From positions 62,001 to 126,000 of the forward strand of contig CAWDWD010000018.1 in NCBI GenBank assembly GCA_963805915.1: 64,000 bases of DNA. The letters are read 5' to 3'. Source of the stretch: JAEULH01 sp963805915. Lineage in GTDB: Bacteria > Pseudomonadota > Alphaproteobacteria > Rhodospirillales > Defluviicoccaceae. Positions 16,792 through 25,512 of the stretch are shown here, piece by piece; within the stretch, counting starts at the first letter, position 1, and each line of letters starts with the position of its first letter. The notes beneath the pieces were generated by a model. The model was not told where the DNA came from. It saw only the letters and a list, made by a program, of their open reading frames with translations, and did no database searches. The position numbers and the translations under genes were made by a program.

Positions 16792-17358
16792 TTACGACTG
16801 CTGCCTGACCTCGGCTTGCCAGCGCAGAACCGTTTCGCGCAGGGATTCAAACTGCTCGCCCACGTGCTCACCGAACAACGGATCTTCCTGATCGACCATC
16901 CGTGCGTCGAGCTCGGCCCAATCCTCCGGCGATAGAATTTTCAGTGCCGCAGGAAAGAAATCACGCTCTTCCATTTCAATGTGCTTGAGCTGGAGATCGA
17001 TGAACCTATGGGCCCATCGCTTGAATGACTCGCGCGGGACCTGGGCTTCGTCGAGCACAGCGCGCACCCCGGCGGCAAGTTCTCGGCTGCGCGCGCCGAG
17101 TTCCTCGTGCTCGACCTGAATATCGCCAATTCTCTCGGCGGTCGCAGGATCGCGCTCGCGCAATCTGGCGTAGATCAGATTTTCTTTGGGATGATGGTAG
17201 AGGTCGGGATAGCCCAAAAAATAGTCGATGACACTCTCGATAATGTCGTAGTCGGGCGAGCCGGCTTCCTCGAACTCCTTGACGTGCCATTCCAGCGTCT
17301 TGATGAGGGTGATGATATTGGCATGCTCCCGGCGAAGCGCGTTAATGATATCGGCCAT
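16792..17358 (-). CDS. hemerythrin-like domain protein
   Basis: A 188-residue all-helical protein with the iron-ligand pattern of hemerythrin HHE proteins: REH near 10, YHHPKENLIY near 55-64, EHEEL near 84 and HIEMEERDFFP near 130. These bind a di-iron centre that carries O2 or senses oxygen, NO or redox state. DIIESVIDYFLGYPDLYHHP is typical of the single-domain cytoplasmic form. It appears monocistronic, 83 bases from the tadA start. The partner or sensed signal cannot be told from the sequence. Confidence 0.88.
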   Translation of the reverse strand: MADIINALRREHANIITLIKTLEWHVKEFEEAGSPDYDIIESVIDYFLGYPDLYHHPKENLIYARLRERDPATAERIGDIQVEHEELGARSRELAAGVRAVLDEAQVPRESFKRWAHRFIDLQLKHIEMEERDFFPAALKILSPEDWAELDARMVDQEDPLFGEHVGEQFESLRETVLRWQAEVRQQS

Positions 17359-17711
17359 GTTCTATTCCTTGTCCCGGCACCTCAGCCCGCCCACCGTAGC
17401 GCTTCCCGCCGCCGCGCGCACTGTCGGCCTAGCACAAGCTCGTTAAGGTTTCTACGGTTTTCAGGCAAGACATGTGCCAGCGCCGGAAGAACAAAATGAA
17501 CAAATTGGAAAGCGGAGGAGTGCGGCACGAACCAGCGATGCGAAGCTTCGAATGGGAGGCCGCATGCCTTGGCCATGACGAAACGTTGCGCTACATTCCG
17601 GCGTGCATATTCCGATCCAGGAGCGGTCTCTGCCCGCCTCTGAGCCGGGCAATTCTCCCAACAGGGGCGGTGCGTTCCCCACTGGTAAGCCTGAACGGCG
17701 ATGGTAAATGA
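17359..17711. other. 353-base stretch without a supported gene
   Basis: Short frames on both strands here have no recognisable protein pattern and no good ribosome-binding site. It must hold the hemerythrin promoter (minus) and the VanZ-like promoter (plus). No repeat or hairpin stood out. Confidence 0.5.
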
Positions 17712-18122
17712 ATGTCAGATGGCGGCGCTGAAAGCTTTCGTTACCGCACGACACGGGTCGTAACAGTGCTCGGACGCTTGGCGTTCATCGCCGGCGTCAC
17801 GGTGGTCACGGTACTCTGAGGCTTGATGCCGGCGGACATGCTTCCGCCTGTCCCAATATGGGATAAGCTCGCCCATTTCGTGGCGTACGGAATGCTCGCG
17901 ACAGCCGGCGGTATCGGTTATCCTGAACGCCGTGCGCGACTTGCAATCGTTCTTTTCCTCCTCGCACTCGGCATCGGTATAGAGTTCGCCCAGAGCTTGG
18001 TTCCCGGTCGTGACGGTAGCCCCATGGACATGGTCGCCAACTTTACCGGAGTCCTGATCGGCATTTCCGCAGCAACGCTGTTGTCCGCCGTACTGCCCCG
18101 CGCGCGCATTGCCAAAGCTTGA
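17712..18122 (+). pseudogene. VanZ-like membrane protein with in-frame TGA
   Basis: One continuous frame from ATG 17712 reads SDGGAESFRYRTTRVVTV, then a first membrane segment (LAFIAGVTVVTVL), then TGA at 17817-17819, and continues in the same frame as GLMPADMLPPVPIWDKLAHF, YGMLATAGG, IVLFLLALGIGIEFAQSLVP and SPMDMVANFTGVLIG. The part after the stop is a VanZ-like domain (DKLAHF and DxxANxxG motifs). A TTG at 17823 could start a 99-residue product lacking the first helix. Thus the gene is either broken by a nonsense change, re-initiated downstream, or misread. VanZ-like proteins are small membrane proteins of poorly known function. Confidence 0.75.
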
Positions 18123-18150
18123 CCGGCTTTGCGGTAGTTGTCGTATCACT

Positions 18151-18192
18151 TCCGAGCCCGTGCTCCGCTACTTGGCTGAACACGGGCTCGGA
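18151..18192. terminator. 12-bp stem hairpin after VanZ-like gene
   Basis: TCCGAGCCCGTG pairs perfectly with CACGGGCTCGGA across an 18-base loop. It lies 28 bases after the VanZ-like stop and 56 bases beyond the stop of the small minus-strand gene at 18248, so it may end transcripts from both sides. There is no long T tract, so rho-independent function is uncertain. Confidence 0.5.
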
Positions 18193-18247
18193 TTTGGCGT
18201 TACGACTTATGGACGTTTGTCACCGGCGCCGAGCGCCGGCCGTGTGC

Positions 18248-18436
18248 TTAGAAGCTCCAGGGATCACAAGGAGCAAGCAGCGGCGCGTCGGCTTCATCAC
18301 CCAACTCAAAGATGTCTGACGCCGGGCGCTCGCCGACGACACCATCGGATGCCCGGGACATGAACGAATCCGGGACCACTGCGTAAAATACAGGGTCGAC
18401 AGGCCCGCTCTCCATGCTGTAGAAAAGTATGTTCAA
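18248..18436 (-). CDS. small acidic protein (62 aa), unknown
   Basis: A 62-residue frame starting with TTG at 18436 and preceded by GAAGGAG 9 bases upstream, the best ribosome-binding site in this stretch. The product (NILFYSMESGPVDPVFYAVV near the start, DIFELGDEADAPLLAP later) is acidic and hydrophobic in a protein-like way, unlike typical GC-rich shadow frames. No family recognised, no membrane segment. It stands alone between the VanZ-like gene and the fatty-acid transporter and points at the hairpin at 18151-18192. Confidence 0.45.
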   Translation of the reverse strand: MNILFYSMESGPVDPVFYAVVPDSFMSRASDGVVGERPASDIFELGDEADAPLLAPCDPWSF

Positions 18437-18916
18437 GTTTCGATACTCCTTCAGCTATTCTACTGTTCGAAAGTTGGAGCAAACCGGGGTGATGGCGTCG
18501 CCCCGGCTTGTTCGCGATCGCCATTTGGCCAGCCACACCCCTAAAGTCAAGCGAGCCCGTTACGACAGTGGCTCTGGCACCCCCCCCCGCCCGTCGTCTT
18601 CCAGCGCTGCCGCCTCGCAAGGAAGGTAGCTTATTCAACGCGATAGAACTCCTTTTCGATTTCGTTCCGACCCTCTTACCGTTAGAATGCAGGCCGGCGG
18701 ACGGGCTCTCGTGTGACAAGTTTGCCACCAGCCCGCTGGTCACCTGCCATTTCAGCAAGATATATGCCACCCGCTGGCATCCACGATGATCGTAAGGCGC
18801 GTGGCGCCTTCGCGTCTCGAGGCCGCGGACGCCGGTAACTTAACACGGCAGGTTCGTGACCCGCCGTCGCAAACCGGACAATCGAACAAGGCGTGCTTGC
18901 CGCCGGCTCCCTGGGG
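18437..18916. other. 480-base stretch without a supported gene
   Basis: Contains a poly-C tract near 18580 and a short inverted repeat (AAGGCGC/GCGCCTT) near 18795 that could help end the transporter transcript. Frames in both directions here are Arg/Ser/Pro-rich shadows. Nothing else seen. Confidence 0.45.
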
Positions 18917-20242
18917 CTAAAGAAACAAAAAGCTCAGCCCAATGACCGCGCCGGACCAGATGAGGGCGACCGTGCAGTAACCCATGATGTCGCGGATGCC
19001 GAGGCCGGCAATGGCCAGCAGCGGCAATGCCCAGAATGGCTGGATCATGTTGGTCCAGGCATCGCCGAACGCGATCGCCATTGCCGCGCGGGCCGCGGGT
19101 ACCCCGAGCGCCTCCGCCGCCGGCATGACGATCGGCCCCTGGACGGCCCATTGGCCGCCGCCCGAGGGTACGAAGATGTTGACTACGCCGGCACTCACAA
19201 AGGCGAACAACGGGAATGTTTGCGCCGTCGAGATGTCGACGAACCATTGCGAGATCGAAGCCGCTAGCCCCGACTTCACCATCATCCCCATAATCCCGGC
19301 GTAAAGCGGAAACTGCAGGACGATACCGCCGGCGCCCCGGATCGCCTGGTTCAGCGCGCTCAGATAGTTGGCCGGCGTCCAATGCAGAAGGACACCGAGG
19401 ATCAGGAAGATGAAGTTGACGCTGTCGAGACCCAACGTGCCGCCCCCGACGAAGAAGTACGCGAGATAGGCGACGCCCATCGCGCCGAGAACGAGAGACA
19501 GCAGCGGGCTGTTTTCGAGCCGTTCGGCCGGCGTGTGGACAACCGGATCGGGAGCCGCCTTGCCGTGTTCGGCGACGAGGTCGCGGTCGATCTCGATGAC
19601 ATGCTCGGCTTTCGGGTGCATCGCCCGGTTGAGCAGCGGCAACGTGACGAAAAGCACAAGCACCGGGATCAACGTTGGCCAACTGAAAATCGTCTCGCCC
19701 ACCGGGATGGCCACGCCGCCGGTCAGCTTGGCCAGGGCATCGTTGCCGGGCGCGGCCAGCTTCAATGGGATCGATCCCGAAAGTCCGGCGTGCCAGACGA
19801 GAAAACCGGTGTAGGCCGCGGCGACGAGTAGGGGGTAGTGGATACCGCGGATCCGGCCGGCGAGCTCGCGCGCCATGAGGGCGCCGACAATCAGGCCGAA
19901 TCCCCAGTTGATCCAGCAGGCGGCAAGAGCGACGAGCGTGACCAGCATGATGGCCTGGCCGGGCGTACCTGCGGCGCGCGCGATCGTGTCGAGCGCGCGG
20001 CGCACAGCCGGTGTCATCGCGAGGACGTGCCCGGTGACCAGGATCAGGACCATCTGCATCGAAAACTGCAGCAGGCTCCAGAACCCCTCGCCCCAGAAGG
20101 CGAGCATCTCGACCGGTCCCTTGGCCTCGCCGGCGATGCCGGCCACGAACACGATCAAAGTCAGAATGATCGCGAACAGAAACGCATCCGGCAGCCACTG
20201 TCGCGCGACGCCGGAGAAAAACCCTCCCAGTCCCCGAAGCAT
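18917..20242 (-). CDS. atoE: short-chain fatty acid transporter (AtoE/TIGR00366 family)
   Basis: A 441-residue inner-membrane protein with about ten or more hydrophobic segments. Family blocks seen: WLPDAFLFAIILTLIVFVAG near the start, ACWINWGFGLIVGALMARE, GIHYPLLVAAAYTGFLVWHA, GLSGSIPLKLA, NIFVPSGGGQWAVQGPIVMP and GDAWTNMIQPFWALPLLAIA. It is expected to import short-chain fatty acids such as butyrate or acetoacetate. It stands alone with no AtoDAB CoA-transferase or thiolase genes beside it, so the substrate is not fixed by context. Full length; no defects seen. Confidence 0.9.
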   Translation of the reverse strand: MLRGLGGFFSGVARQWLPDAFLFAIILTLIVFVAGIAGEAKGPVEMLAFWGEGFWSLLQFSMQMVLILVTGHVLAMTPAVRRALDTIARAAGTPGQAIMLVTLVALAACWINWGFGLIVGALMARELAGRIRGIHYPLLVAAAYTGFLVWHAGLSGSIPLKLAAPGNDALAKLTGGVAIPVGETIFSWPTLIPVLVLFVTLPLLNRAMHPKAEHVIEIDRDLVAEHGKAAPDPVVHTPAERLENSPLLSLVLGAMGVAYLAYFFVGGGTLGLDSVNFIFLILGVLLHWTPANYLSALNQAIRGAGGIVLQFPLYAGIMGMMVKSGLAASISQWFVDISTAQTFPLFAFVSAGVVNIFVPSGGGQWAVQGPIVMPAAEALGVPAARAAMAIAFGDAWTNMIQPFWALPLLAIAGLGIRDIMGYCTVALIWSGAVIGLSFLFL

Positions 20243-20373
20243 GACACCCTCCCGTCAGTGTCCGGCTGTTGTCCCGGCCGCGACGATTGAACGATCGAGC
20301 GTAACGCTCATTCACCGCCGGATCGAGGCCCATTCGGGCCAACTAAATTATTGAGTTTGGGTACAGCCGCCAC

Positions 20374-22038
20374 TCAGCTCGACCCGTCGCGTCCCCGGCC
20401 GCTCGCCAGCACCTCTTCGATCATCGCCACAGTCTTTTCGACCCCGTAGAGCAGGATGAACGTTCCCATCCGCGGGCCCTCGTCCTGGCCGAGGAGGACC
20501 TGGTAGAGGGCGCGGAACCAGTCCTTGAGCCCTGGGTAGGTGTCGGCGTGCGCCTTGCCGACCTCGTAGACCGCCTTCTGCACCTCTTCCGCGTCGGCCT
20601 CCGCGGGCAGCGCCTTCAGTTGCCGCGCCAGTTCGCCGAAGGCCGGTCTTTCGGCGGCCTCGGGCAGGCGGTAGGTCTGATTGGGCTTGACGAAGTCGCG
20701 GTAGAATTCGATGGCGTGGTCGATCAGCGGCGCGATCGCCTGTTCGCTCCGCGCCGCCTCGTCGCCGTAGTACTCAGCGACGTAATGCCATATCACCGAG
20801 CGGTCTTCCGAATGGCAGGCGCTGACCAGGTTGAGGAGCAGGCCGAAGCTGACGGGTATCGCCTGTGCGGGCGGTCGCCCCGAGTGGACATGCCAGACGG
20901 GGTTGTCGAGCTGTTGCGCTTCGTCCTGGCCGGCAAAGGCGTTGAGCTGGCCGATGTAATCGTCGACCGTGCGCGGCACCATCGCGATGTGCAGACGCTT
21001 GGCCGTCTTCGGCTTGGTGTACATGAAATAGGCGAGCGATTCCTGGGGCGCGTAGCGCAGCCACTCCTCGACCGACAGCCCGTTGCCCTTGGATTTCGAG
21101 ATTTTCTCGCCGTTGTCGTCGAGGAACAGCTCGTAGATCAGGTTCATCGGCGGCCGGCATCCGAGCACACGGCAGATCCGGCTGGCGAGGTTCACCGACT
21201 CGATCAGATCCTTGCCCGACATCTCGTAGTCGACACCGAGCGCGGCCCAGCGCATCGCCCAATCCGCCTTCCATTGCAGCTTGCAATGGCCGCCGGTGAC
21301 GGGCGTCTCGACCTTGGCGCCGCCTTCGTCTTCGTAAACGATGGTGCCGGCGTCGACATCGCGCGCGACGACCCGTGCCTGCAACACCCGTCCGGTGGTC
21401 GCGCAGACCGGCAGGAACGGGCTGTAGGTCGCCCGGCGCTCGGGGCCCAGCGTCGGCAGGACGATATTGGTCACCTCGTCGTAGGCCGCGAGCACCTTGC
21501 GCAGGGTCTCGTCGAACCGCCCGGCCTTGTAGTACGCGGTCGCACTGCCGAATTCGTAGTCAAAGCCGAAGCGGTCGAGAAAGCCGCGCAGACGCGCGTT
21601 GTTGTGGTGACCGAAGCTCTCGAACTCGCCGAACGGATCGGGAATCGAGGTCAACGGCCGGCCGAGAAAGCCCGCCAGCATCTCGCGGTTGGGGACGTTG
21701 TCGGGGACCTTGCGCAACGCGTCCATGTCGTCGGAGAACGCGAGCAGGCGGGTCGGCATTCCGCTCAGCACGGTGAACGCATGGCGGACCATCGTCGTTC
21801 TGACGACTTCGCCGAACGTTCCGATATGGGGGAGGCCGGACGGCCCGTAGCCGGTCTCGAACAGAACCGGCGCGGTGTCGGCGGCCTTGCCTACCAACCG
21901 CTTGGCAAGGCCCCTGGATTCGACGAAGGGCCATGCCTTGCCGCCCTCGGCCAGGTGCGCGAGGTGCGCGTCCGGCGCGCCGGCGGTCTCGGGTTGCGTT
22001 ACCAACGAACTCTCCAATGTCATGTCCAGATGGTTCAT
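20374..22038 (-). CDS. lysK: lysyl-tRNA synthetase, class I
   Basis: A class I-fold enzyme of about 554 residues that charges tRNA-Lys. HIGH-like signature: GYGPSGLPHIGTFGEV; KMSKS-like signature: GEKISKSKGNGLSVEEW. The region GRVLQARVVARDVDAGT is typical of class I LysRS. Alphaproteobacteria, unlike most bacteria, commonly use this archaeal-type enzyme. I chose ATG 22038 because it overlaps the ubiD stop as ATGA; an internal Met at 22023 and a longer frame to 22137 are alternatives. The pair ubiD-lysK is probably co-transcribed. Confidence 0.93.
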   Translation of the reverse strand: MNHLDMTLESSLVTQPETAGAPDAHLAHLAEGGKAWPFVESRGLAKRLVGKAADTAPVLFETGYGPSGLPHIGTFGEVVRTTMVRHAFTVLSGMPTRLLAFSDDMDALRKVPDNVPNREMLAGFLGRPLTSIPDPFGEFESFGHHNNARLRGFLDRFGFDYEFGSATAYYKAGRFDETLRKVLAAYDEVTNIVLPTLGPERRATYSPFLPVCATTGRVLQARVVARDVDAGTIVYEDEGGAKVETPVTGGHCKLQWKADWAMRWAALGVDYEMSGKDLIESVNLASRICRVLGCRPPMNLIYELFLDDNGEKISKSKGNGLSVEEWLRYAPQESLAYFMYTKPKTAKRLHIAMVPRTVDDYIGQLNAFAGQDEAQQLDNPVWHVHSGRPPAQAIPVSFGLLLNLVSACHSEDRSVIWHYVAEYYGDEAARSEQAIAPLIDHAIEFYRDFVKPNQTYRLPEAAERPAFGELARQLKALPAEADAEEVQKAVYEVGKAHADTYPGLKDWFRALYQVLLGQDEGPRMGTFILLYGVEKTVAMIEEVLASGRGRDGSS

Positions 22039-23558
22039 TTCCAGATGGGCCGGCCGCTTCCCGGCAGGCCATAGCTTGTCCATTTGCGGGTGACTTCCTC
22101 GACGATGTCGTCTGACATCCTGATTTTCCGGCCCCACGGACGCGTCGTCTCGGGCGGGATCTTGGTCGTCGCGTCAATGCCCATCTTGCCGCCGAGGCCC
22201 GAGACCGGCGAGGCGAAGTCGAGATAGTCGATCGGCGTGTTCTCGATCGAGGTGATGTCGCGAACCGGATCGACGTTGGTCGATATCGCCCAGATGACAT
22301 CGTTCCACTGACGGGCGTCGATGTCGGCGTCCACGACAATAACGAACTTGGTATACATGAACTGGCGCAGATACGACCACGTCGCCATCATGATTCGCTT
22401 CGCGTGACCCGGATAGCCCTTGCGGATGGAGACGACCGCGACGCGGTACGAGCACGCCTCCGGCGGCAGCCAGAAATCGACGATCTCGGGGAACTGCTGG
22501 GTCAACAGCGGAATGAACAGTTCGTTGAGCGCCTCGCCCAGGACCGACGGCTCGTCGGGCGGCCGGCCGGTAAAAGTCGAGAGATAAATGGGCTCGCGGC
22601 GCATGGTCATCGCCGAGGCGGTAAAGACGGGAAACGGCTCGACCGCGTTGTAGTAGCCGGTGTGATCGCCGTAGGGGCCTTCGTCACCCCATTGATCCAG
22701 CGAGACGTGGCCTTCGATCACGATCTCGGCCGTCGCCGGGACCTTCAGCGGGACCGTGACGCAATCGGCCAGTTCGACCTTGGTGCCGCGCAGAAGGCCC
22801 GCGAATTGGTACTCCGACAAGGTGTCGGGGACCGGCGTGACCGCCGCCAGAATGGTCCCCGGATCGGCGCCGATGACGATCGCCGCCGGCAGCGGCTCGG
22901 CGCGCTCCGCCTTCCAGCGGTCGTAGTGCTGGGCGCCGCCGCGGTGTTTCAGCCAGCGCATCAGGGTTGTGCGCCGGCCGGTGAGCTGCATCCGGTAGAT
23001 CCCGAGGTTGAACACGTCGCGCTTGTCGCCGCCGGCCTTGCCGGTGCTGGGCCCGCGGGTCACGACCAGGGGCCAGGTGATCAGCGGCGCCGGTTCGCCG
23101 GGCCAGCACGACTGGATGGGAAGGCGGGTCAGGTCGATCTCGTCGCCGCGCAGGACGATCTCCTGGCAGGGCGCGCGGGACACGGTCTTCGGTTTCATCG
23201 CCATGACCGTGCGCAGCAGCGGCATCATGTCGAGGGCTTCGCGCCACCCTCCGGGCGGTTCCGGCTGGCGCAGGAAGGCCAGGGTTTCGCCGACCTCCCT
23301 GAGTTGTCCGGGCTCCCGGTTCATGCCCCAGGCCACCCGCTCGACCGTGCCGAAGAGATTGACCAGCACCGGCATCTGGCGGCCCGCGCCATCGGGACCG
23401 ACGACATTTTCGAAAAGCACCGCCGGGCCGCCTTCGGCGAGCAGCCGTGTCTGGATCTCGGTCATCTCGAGAACGGGCGAGACCGGCGCGCGCACCCTGA
23501 CCAGCCGGCCGGCGCTTTCCAGGCGCGCGATGAAGTCCCGCAACGAGTTGTATGCCAT
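22035..23558 (-). CDS. ubiD: UbiD family 3-octaprenyl-4-hydroxybenzoate decarboxylase
   Basis: A 507-residue prenyl-FMN-dependent decarboxylase of ubiquinone synthesis. The catalytic region DQWGDEGPYGDHTGYYN is present, with the family blocks SLRDFIARLESAGRLVRV at the start, EIDLTRLPIQSCWPGEPAP, RMQLTGRRTTLMRW and FTGRPPDEPSVLGEALNE. It lies near ubiA (23630), the preceding pathway enzyme, in the same direction. The partner flavin prenyltransferase UbiX is not in the window. Full length. Confidence 0.95.
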   Translation of the reverse strand: MAYNSLRDFIARLESAGRLVRVRAPVSPVLEMTEIQTRLLAEGGPAVLFENVVGPDGAGRQMPVLVNLFGTVERVAWGMNREPGQLREVGETLAFLRQPEPPGGWREALDMMPLLRTVMAMKPKTVSRAPCQEIVLRGDEIDLTRLPIQSCWPGEPAPLITWPLVVTRGPSTGKAGGDKRDVFNLGIYRMQLTGRRTTLMRWLKHRGGAQHYDRWKAERAEPLPAAIVIGADPGTILAAVTPVPDTLSEYQFAGLLRGTKVELADCVTVPLKVPATAEIVIEGHVSLDQWGDEGPYGDHTGYYNAVEPFPVFTASAMTMRREPIYLSTFTGRPPDEPSVLGEALNELFIPLLTQQFPEIVDFWLPPEACSYRVAVVSIRKGYPGHAKRIMMATWSYLRQFMYTKFVIVVDADIDARQWNDVIWAISTNVDPVRDITSIENTPIDYLDFASPVSGLGGKMGIDATTKIPPETTRPWGRKIRMSDDIVEEVTRKWTSYGLPGSGRPIWK

Positions 23559-23629
23559 CGGCTCCTACCGTTTCGCCCCGCCGCACGCAGGGCCAACACT
23601 TATACGCGACGCCACCCTTGCCGATGCAC

Positions 23630-24541
23630 TCATCCGCCGAGCGTTCCCGCGACCAGCCCCGCGAAGACGATCAGCCCCAGGTCGCGGTTCGCGCGGAACT
23701 TGCGCAGGCAGTCGGCGGCATTGTCGAGGTCAACGCTCGCCGCCTGCCAGACCGCGTGCCCGGCGGCGGCCGCCAGAATGGCGAACAGCCACCATGAGGC
23801 CGCGTGCGCGAGAACCCCGGCGGCCGCGATCAGGACCAGCGCCGCCGCGAAGAAGGCGAACAGCCATGGCCGCGTGGCGTCGCCCAGGCGCAACGCCGAC
23901 GATTTCACCCCGACCACGATATCGTCGCTCTTGTCCTGGTGGGCATAGATGGTGTCGTAGGCCAGGGTCCAGAAGATCCCGCCGGCGTAAAGCACGATCG
24001 GCGCCGCGCCCAGATCGCCCCTGACCGCGCACCAGCCGAGCAGCGCGCCCCAGTTGAAGGCGAGGCCGAGCACGGCCTGTGGCCAATAGGTTATCCTTTT
24101 CATGAAGGGGTAGATTGCGATAAGCCCGAGCGAGGCGACGCCGACCCAGATGGCGAACGCATTGAATTGTGACAGCACGGCCAAGCCGGCGAGGCACTGA
24201 ATGACAAAGAAGGCCGCGGCATTCGCCACGCTGACAGCGCCGCTCGTGATCGGCCGATCGGCGGTCCGCGCGACCCGCGCGTCGATGTCGCGATCGACGA
24301 TATCGTTCAAGGTGCAGCCCGCGCCGCGCATGACGATGGCGCCGATCGCGAACAGCGCCAGCAGCCACGGGTCCGGCCAGCCCGGCGAGGCGAGAGCGAT
24401 ACTCCACCAGCACGGAAGCAGGAGCAGCCAGGTGCCGATCGGCCGGTCCAGCCGCGCGAGCCGGAGGTACGGCCGCAGCGCGCGCGGGGCCGCGCGGTCG
24501 ATCCAGTTTCCTTTGGGAATGTCGCTGGCTGTCCGGGTCAT
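23630..24541 (-). CDS. ubiA: 4-hydroxybenzoate polyprenyltransferase
   Basis: A 303-residue integral membrane prenyltransferase. Both Asp-rich motifs are visible: NDIVDRDIDARVARTADRPI (about 103-122) and YDTIYAHQDKSDD (about 195-207). The N-terminal YLRLARLDRPIGTWLLLLPC and LGLIAIYPFMKRITYWPQ are typical of UbiA. It attaches the polyprenyl tail to 4-hydroxybenzoate for ubiquinone. It diverges from rsmE; the 152-base gap contains the tandem repeat at the rsmE start. Confidence 0.95.
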   Translation of the reverse strand: MTRTASDIPKGNWIDRAAPRALRPYLRLARLDRPIGTWLLLLPCWWSIALASPGWPDPWLLALFAIGAIVMRGAGCTLNDIVDRDIDARVARTADRPITSGAVSVANAAAFFVIQCLAGLAVLSQFNAFAIWVGVASLGLIAIYPFMKRITYWPQAVLGLAFNWGALLGWCAVRGDLGAAPIVLYAGGIFWTLAYDTIYAHQDKSDDIVVGVKSSALRLGDATRPWLFAFFAAALVLIAAAGVLAHAASWWLFAILAAAAGHAVWQAASVDLDNAADCLRKFRANRDLGLIVFAGLVAGTLGG

Positions 24542-24654
24542 GCGTGCCGAGCGTCCTGCCGGTTGTCCCGCCGATTGTCCCGCCGGGGGGCGAAGGCCTC
24601 CATTGGGCCGCGAGCCTATCGTGGTCGGCGGCGGCGCGGAAGCCCGGTATGACG

Positions 24655-24699
24655 GGTATGACTATGACAGGCATGACTATGACAGGCATGACTATGCCT
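24655..24699 (+). repeat. three tandem 15-bp units spanning the rsmE start
   Basis: Near-identical units GGYATGACTATGACA occur three times in a row (24655, 24670, 24685; the last diverges at its end). Each unit carries two in-frame ATGs, so up to six extra starts precede the chosen rsmE start, encoding Gly-Met-Thr-Met-Thr repeats if translated. Length change by slippage would stay in frame. Confidence 0.8.
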
Positions 24700-25512
24700 G
24701 AACGCGACCGGCGGCCGCCCAAGGTCCGCCTTTTCGTCGCTGGCGATCTTGGGCCGGGGCATATCGTCGCGCTGTCGGCGGCCCAGTCCCACTATCTCAC
24801 CCACGTGATGCGCCGCGGCCCCGGCGATCGGATCGGCGTCTTCAACGGGCGTGACGGAGAATGGCTGGCCGAGCTGCATCGGGAGAACCGCAACGCGGTG
24901 ACGTTTGTAGTCGAAACGCTGTTGCGCGCTCAACTAAGCGAGATCGGTCCCTGGCTCGCGTTCGCTCCGCTGAAGAAGGCGGCGACGGATTTCGTCGTCG
25001 AGAAGGCGACGGAACTCGGCGCGGCGCGGCTGCTGCCGATCGTGACACAGCGCACGATCGTCGAGCGGGTCAGAACCGACCGGCTTCGCGCCATCGCCAC
25101 GGAGGCCGCGGAGCAGTCCGAGCGCCTGAGCGTGCCGGAGGTTGCCGAGCCGGTTGCCTTGGCCGAGTTCGCCAAAGCCTGGCCGTCGCGAAGAGCGTTG
25201 CTGATCGCCGAGCCGCATGGCGGGGGCCAGCCGGTGTTCGACGTCGTGAGCGAGTTGAAGGCGGGCGCGAACGGCGGCGGCGGCGAGGAGACCCCGCCCT
25301 GCTTCGTCATCGGCCCGGAGGGTGGCCTGACGTCATCGGACCTTGACCTTCTGGCCGGCTTGCCGTGTGCTAGGCTCATTGGCCTCGGACCGCGTATCCT
25401 GCGGGCCGAGACGGCGGCGGTCGCCGCGCTGGTGTGCTGGCAGGCGAGTGCCGGCGACTGGCGTGGCGCCGGCCCGGACGCATCCAAAACACCGCCTTCA
25501 GGAGCGCAGTAA
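24694..25512 (+). CDS. rsmE: 16S rRNA m3U1498 methyltransferase
   Basis: A protein of about 272 residues from ATG 24694 (PERDRRPPKVRLFVAGDLG). It has the RsmE PUA-like N-terminus (SHYLTHVMRRGPGDRIGVFN) and the SPOUT knot: KKAATDFVVEKATELG, IATEAAEQSERL, CFVIGPEGGLTSSDLDLL and GLGPRILRAETAAVAAL. It methylates U1498 of 16S rRNA using SAM. The frame extends upstream through a Met-Thr-Gly repeat, so the exact start is uncertain. The stop overlaps the gshA start (TAATG), indicating coupled translation. A Gly/Glu-rich insertion lies near 25265. Confidence 0.93.
   Translation: MPERDRRPPKVRLFVAGDLGPGHIVALSAAQSHYLTHVMRRGPGDRIGVFNGRDGEWLAELHRENRNAVTFVVETLLRAQLSEIGPWLAFAPLKKAATDFVVEKATELGAARLLPIVTQRTIVERVRTDRLRAIATEAAEQSERLSVPEVAEPVALAEFAKAWPSRRALLIAEPHGGGQPVFDVVSELKAGANGGGGEETPPCFVIGPEGGLTSSDLDLLAGLPCARLIGLGPRILRAETAAVAALVCWQASAGDWRGAGPDASKTPPSGAQ

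Noticed and set aside
18840..20342. 500-codon minus-strand frame overlapping the fatty-acid transporter
   Set aside because: Arg-rich out-of-frame reading of the transporter gene, no membrane segments or motifs.
20548..22074. 508-codon plus-strand frame opposite lysK
   Set aside because: Arg/Val/Gly/Asp-rich antisense shadow of a well-matched class I LysRS; no family pattern.
22404..23948. 514-codon plus-strand frame opposite ubiD and ubiA
   Set aside because: Spans two convincing genes on the other strand; composition typical of GC-rich antisense frames.
24655..24699. Tandem repeats as a CRISPR array
   Set aside because: Units are contiguous 15-mers without spacers and lie in coding sequence; no cas genes in the window.
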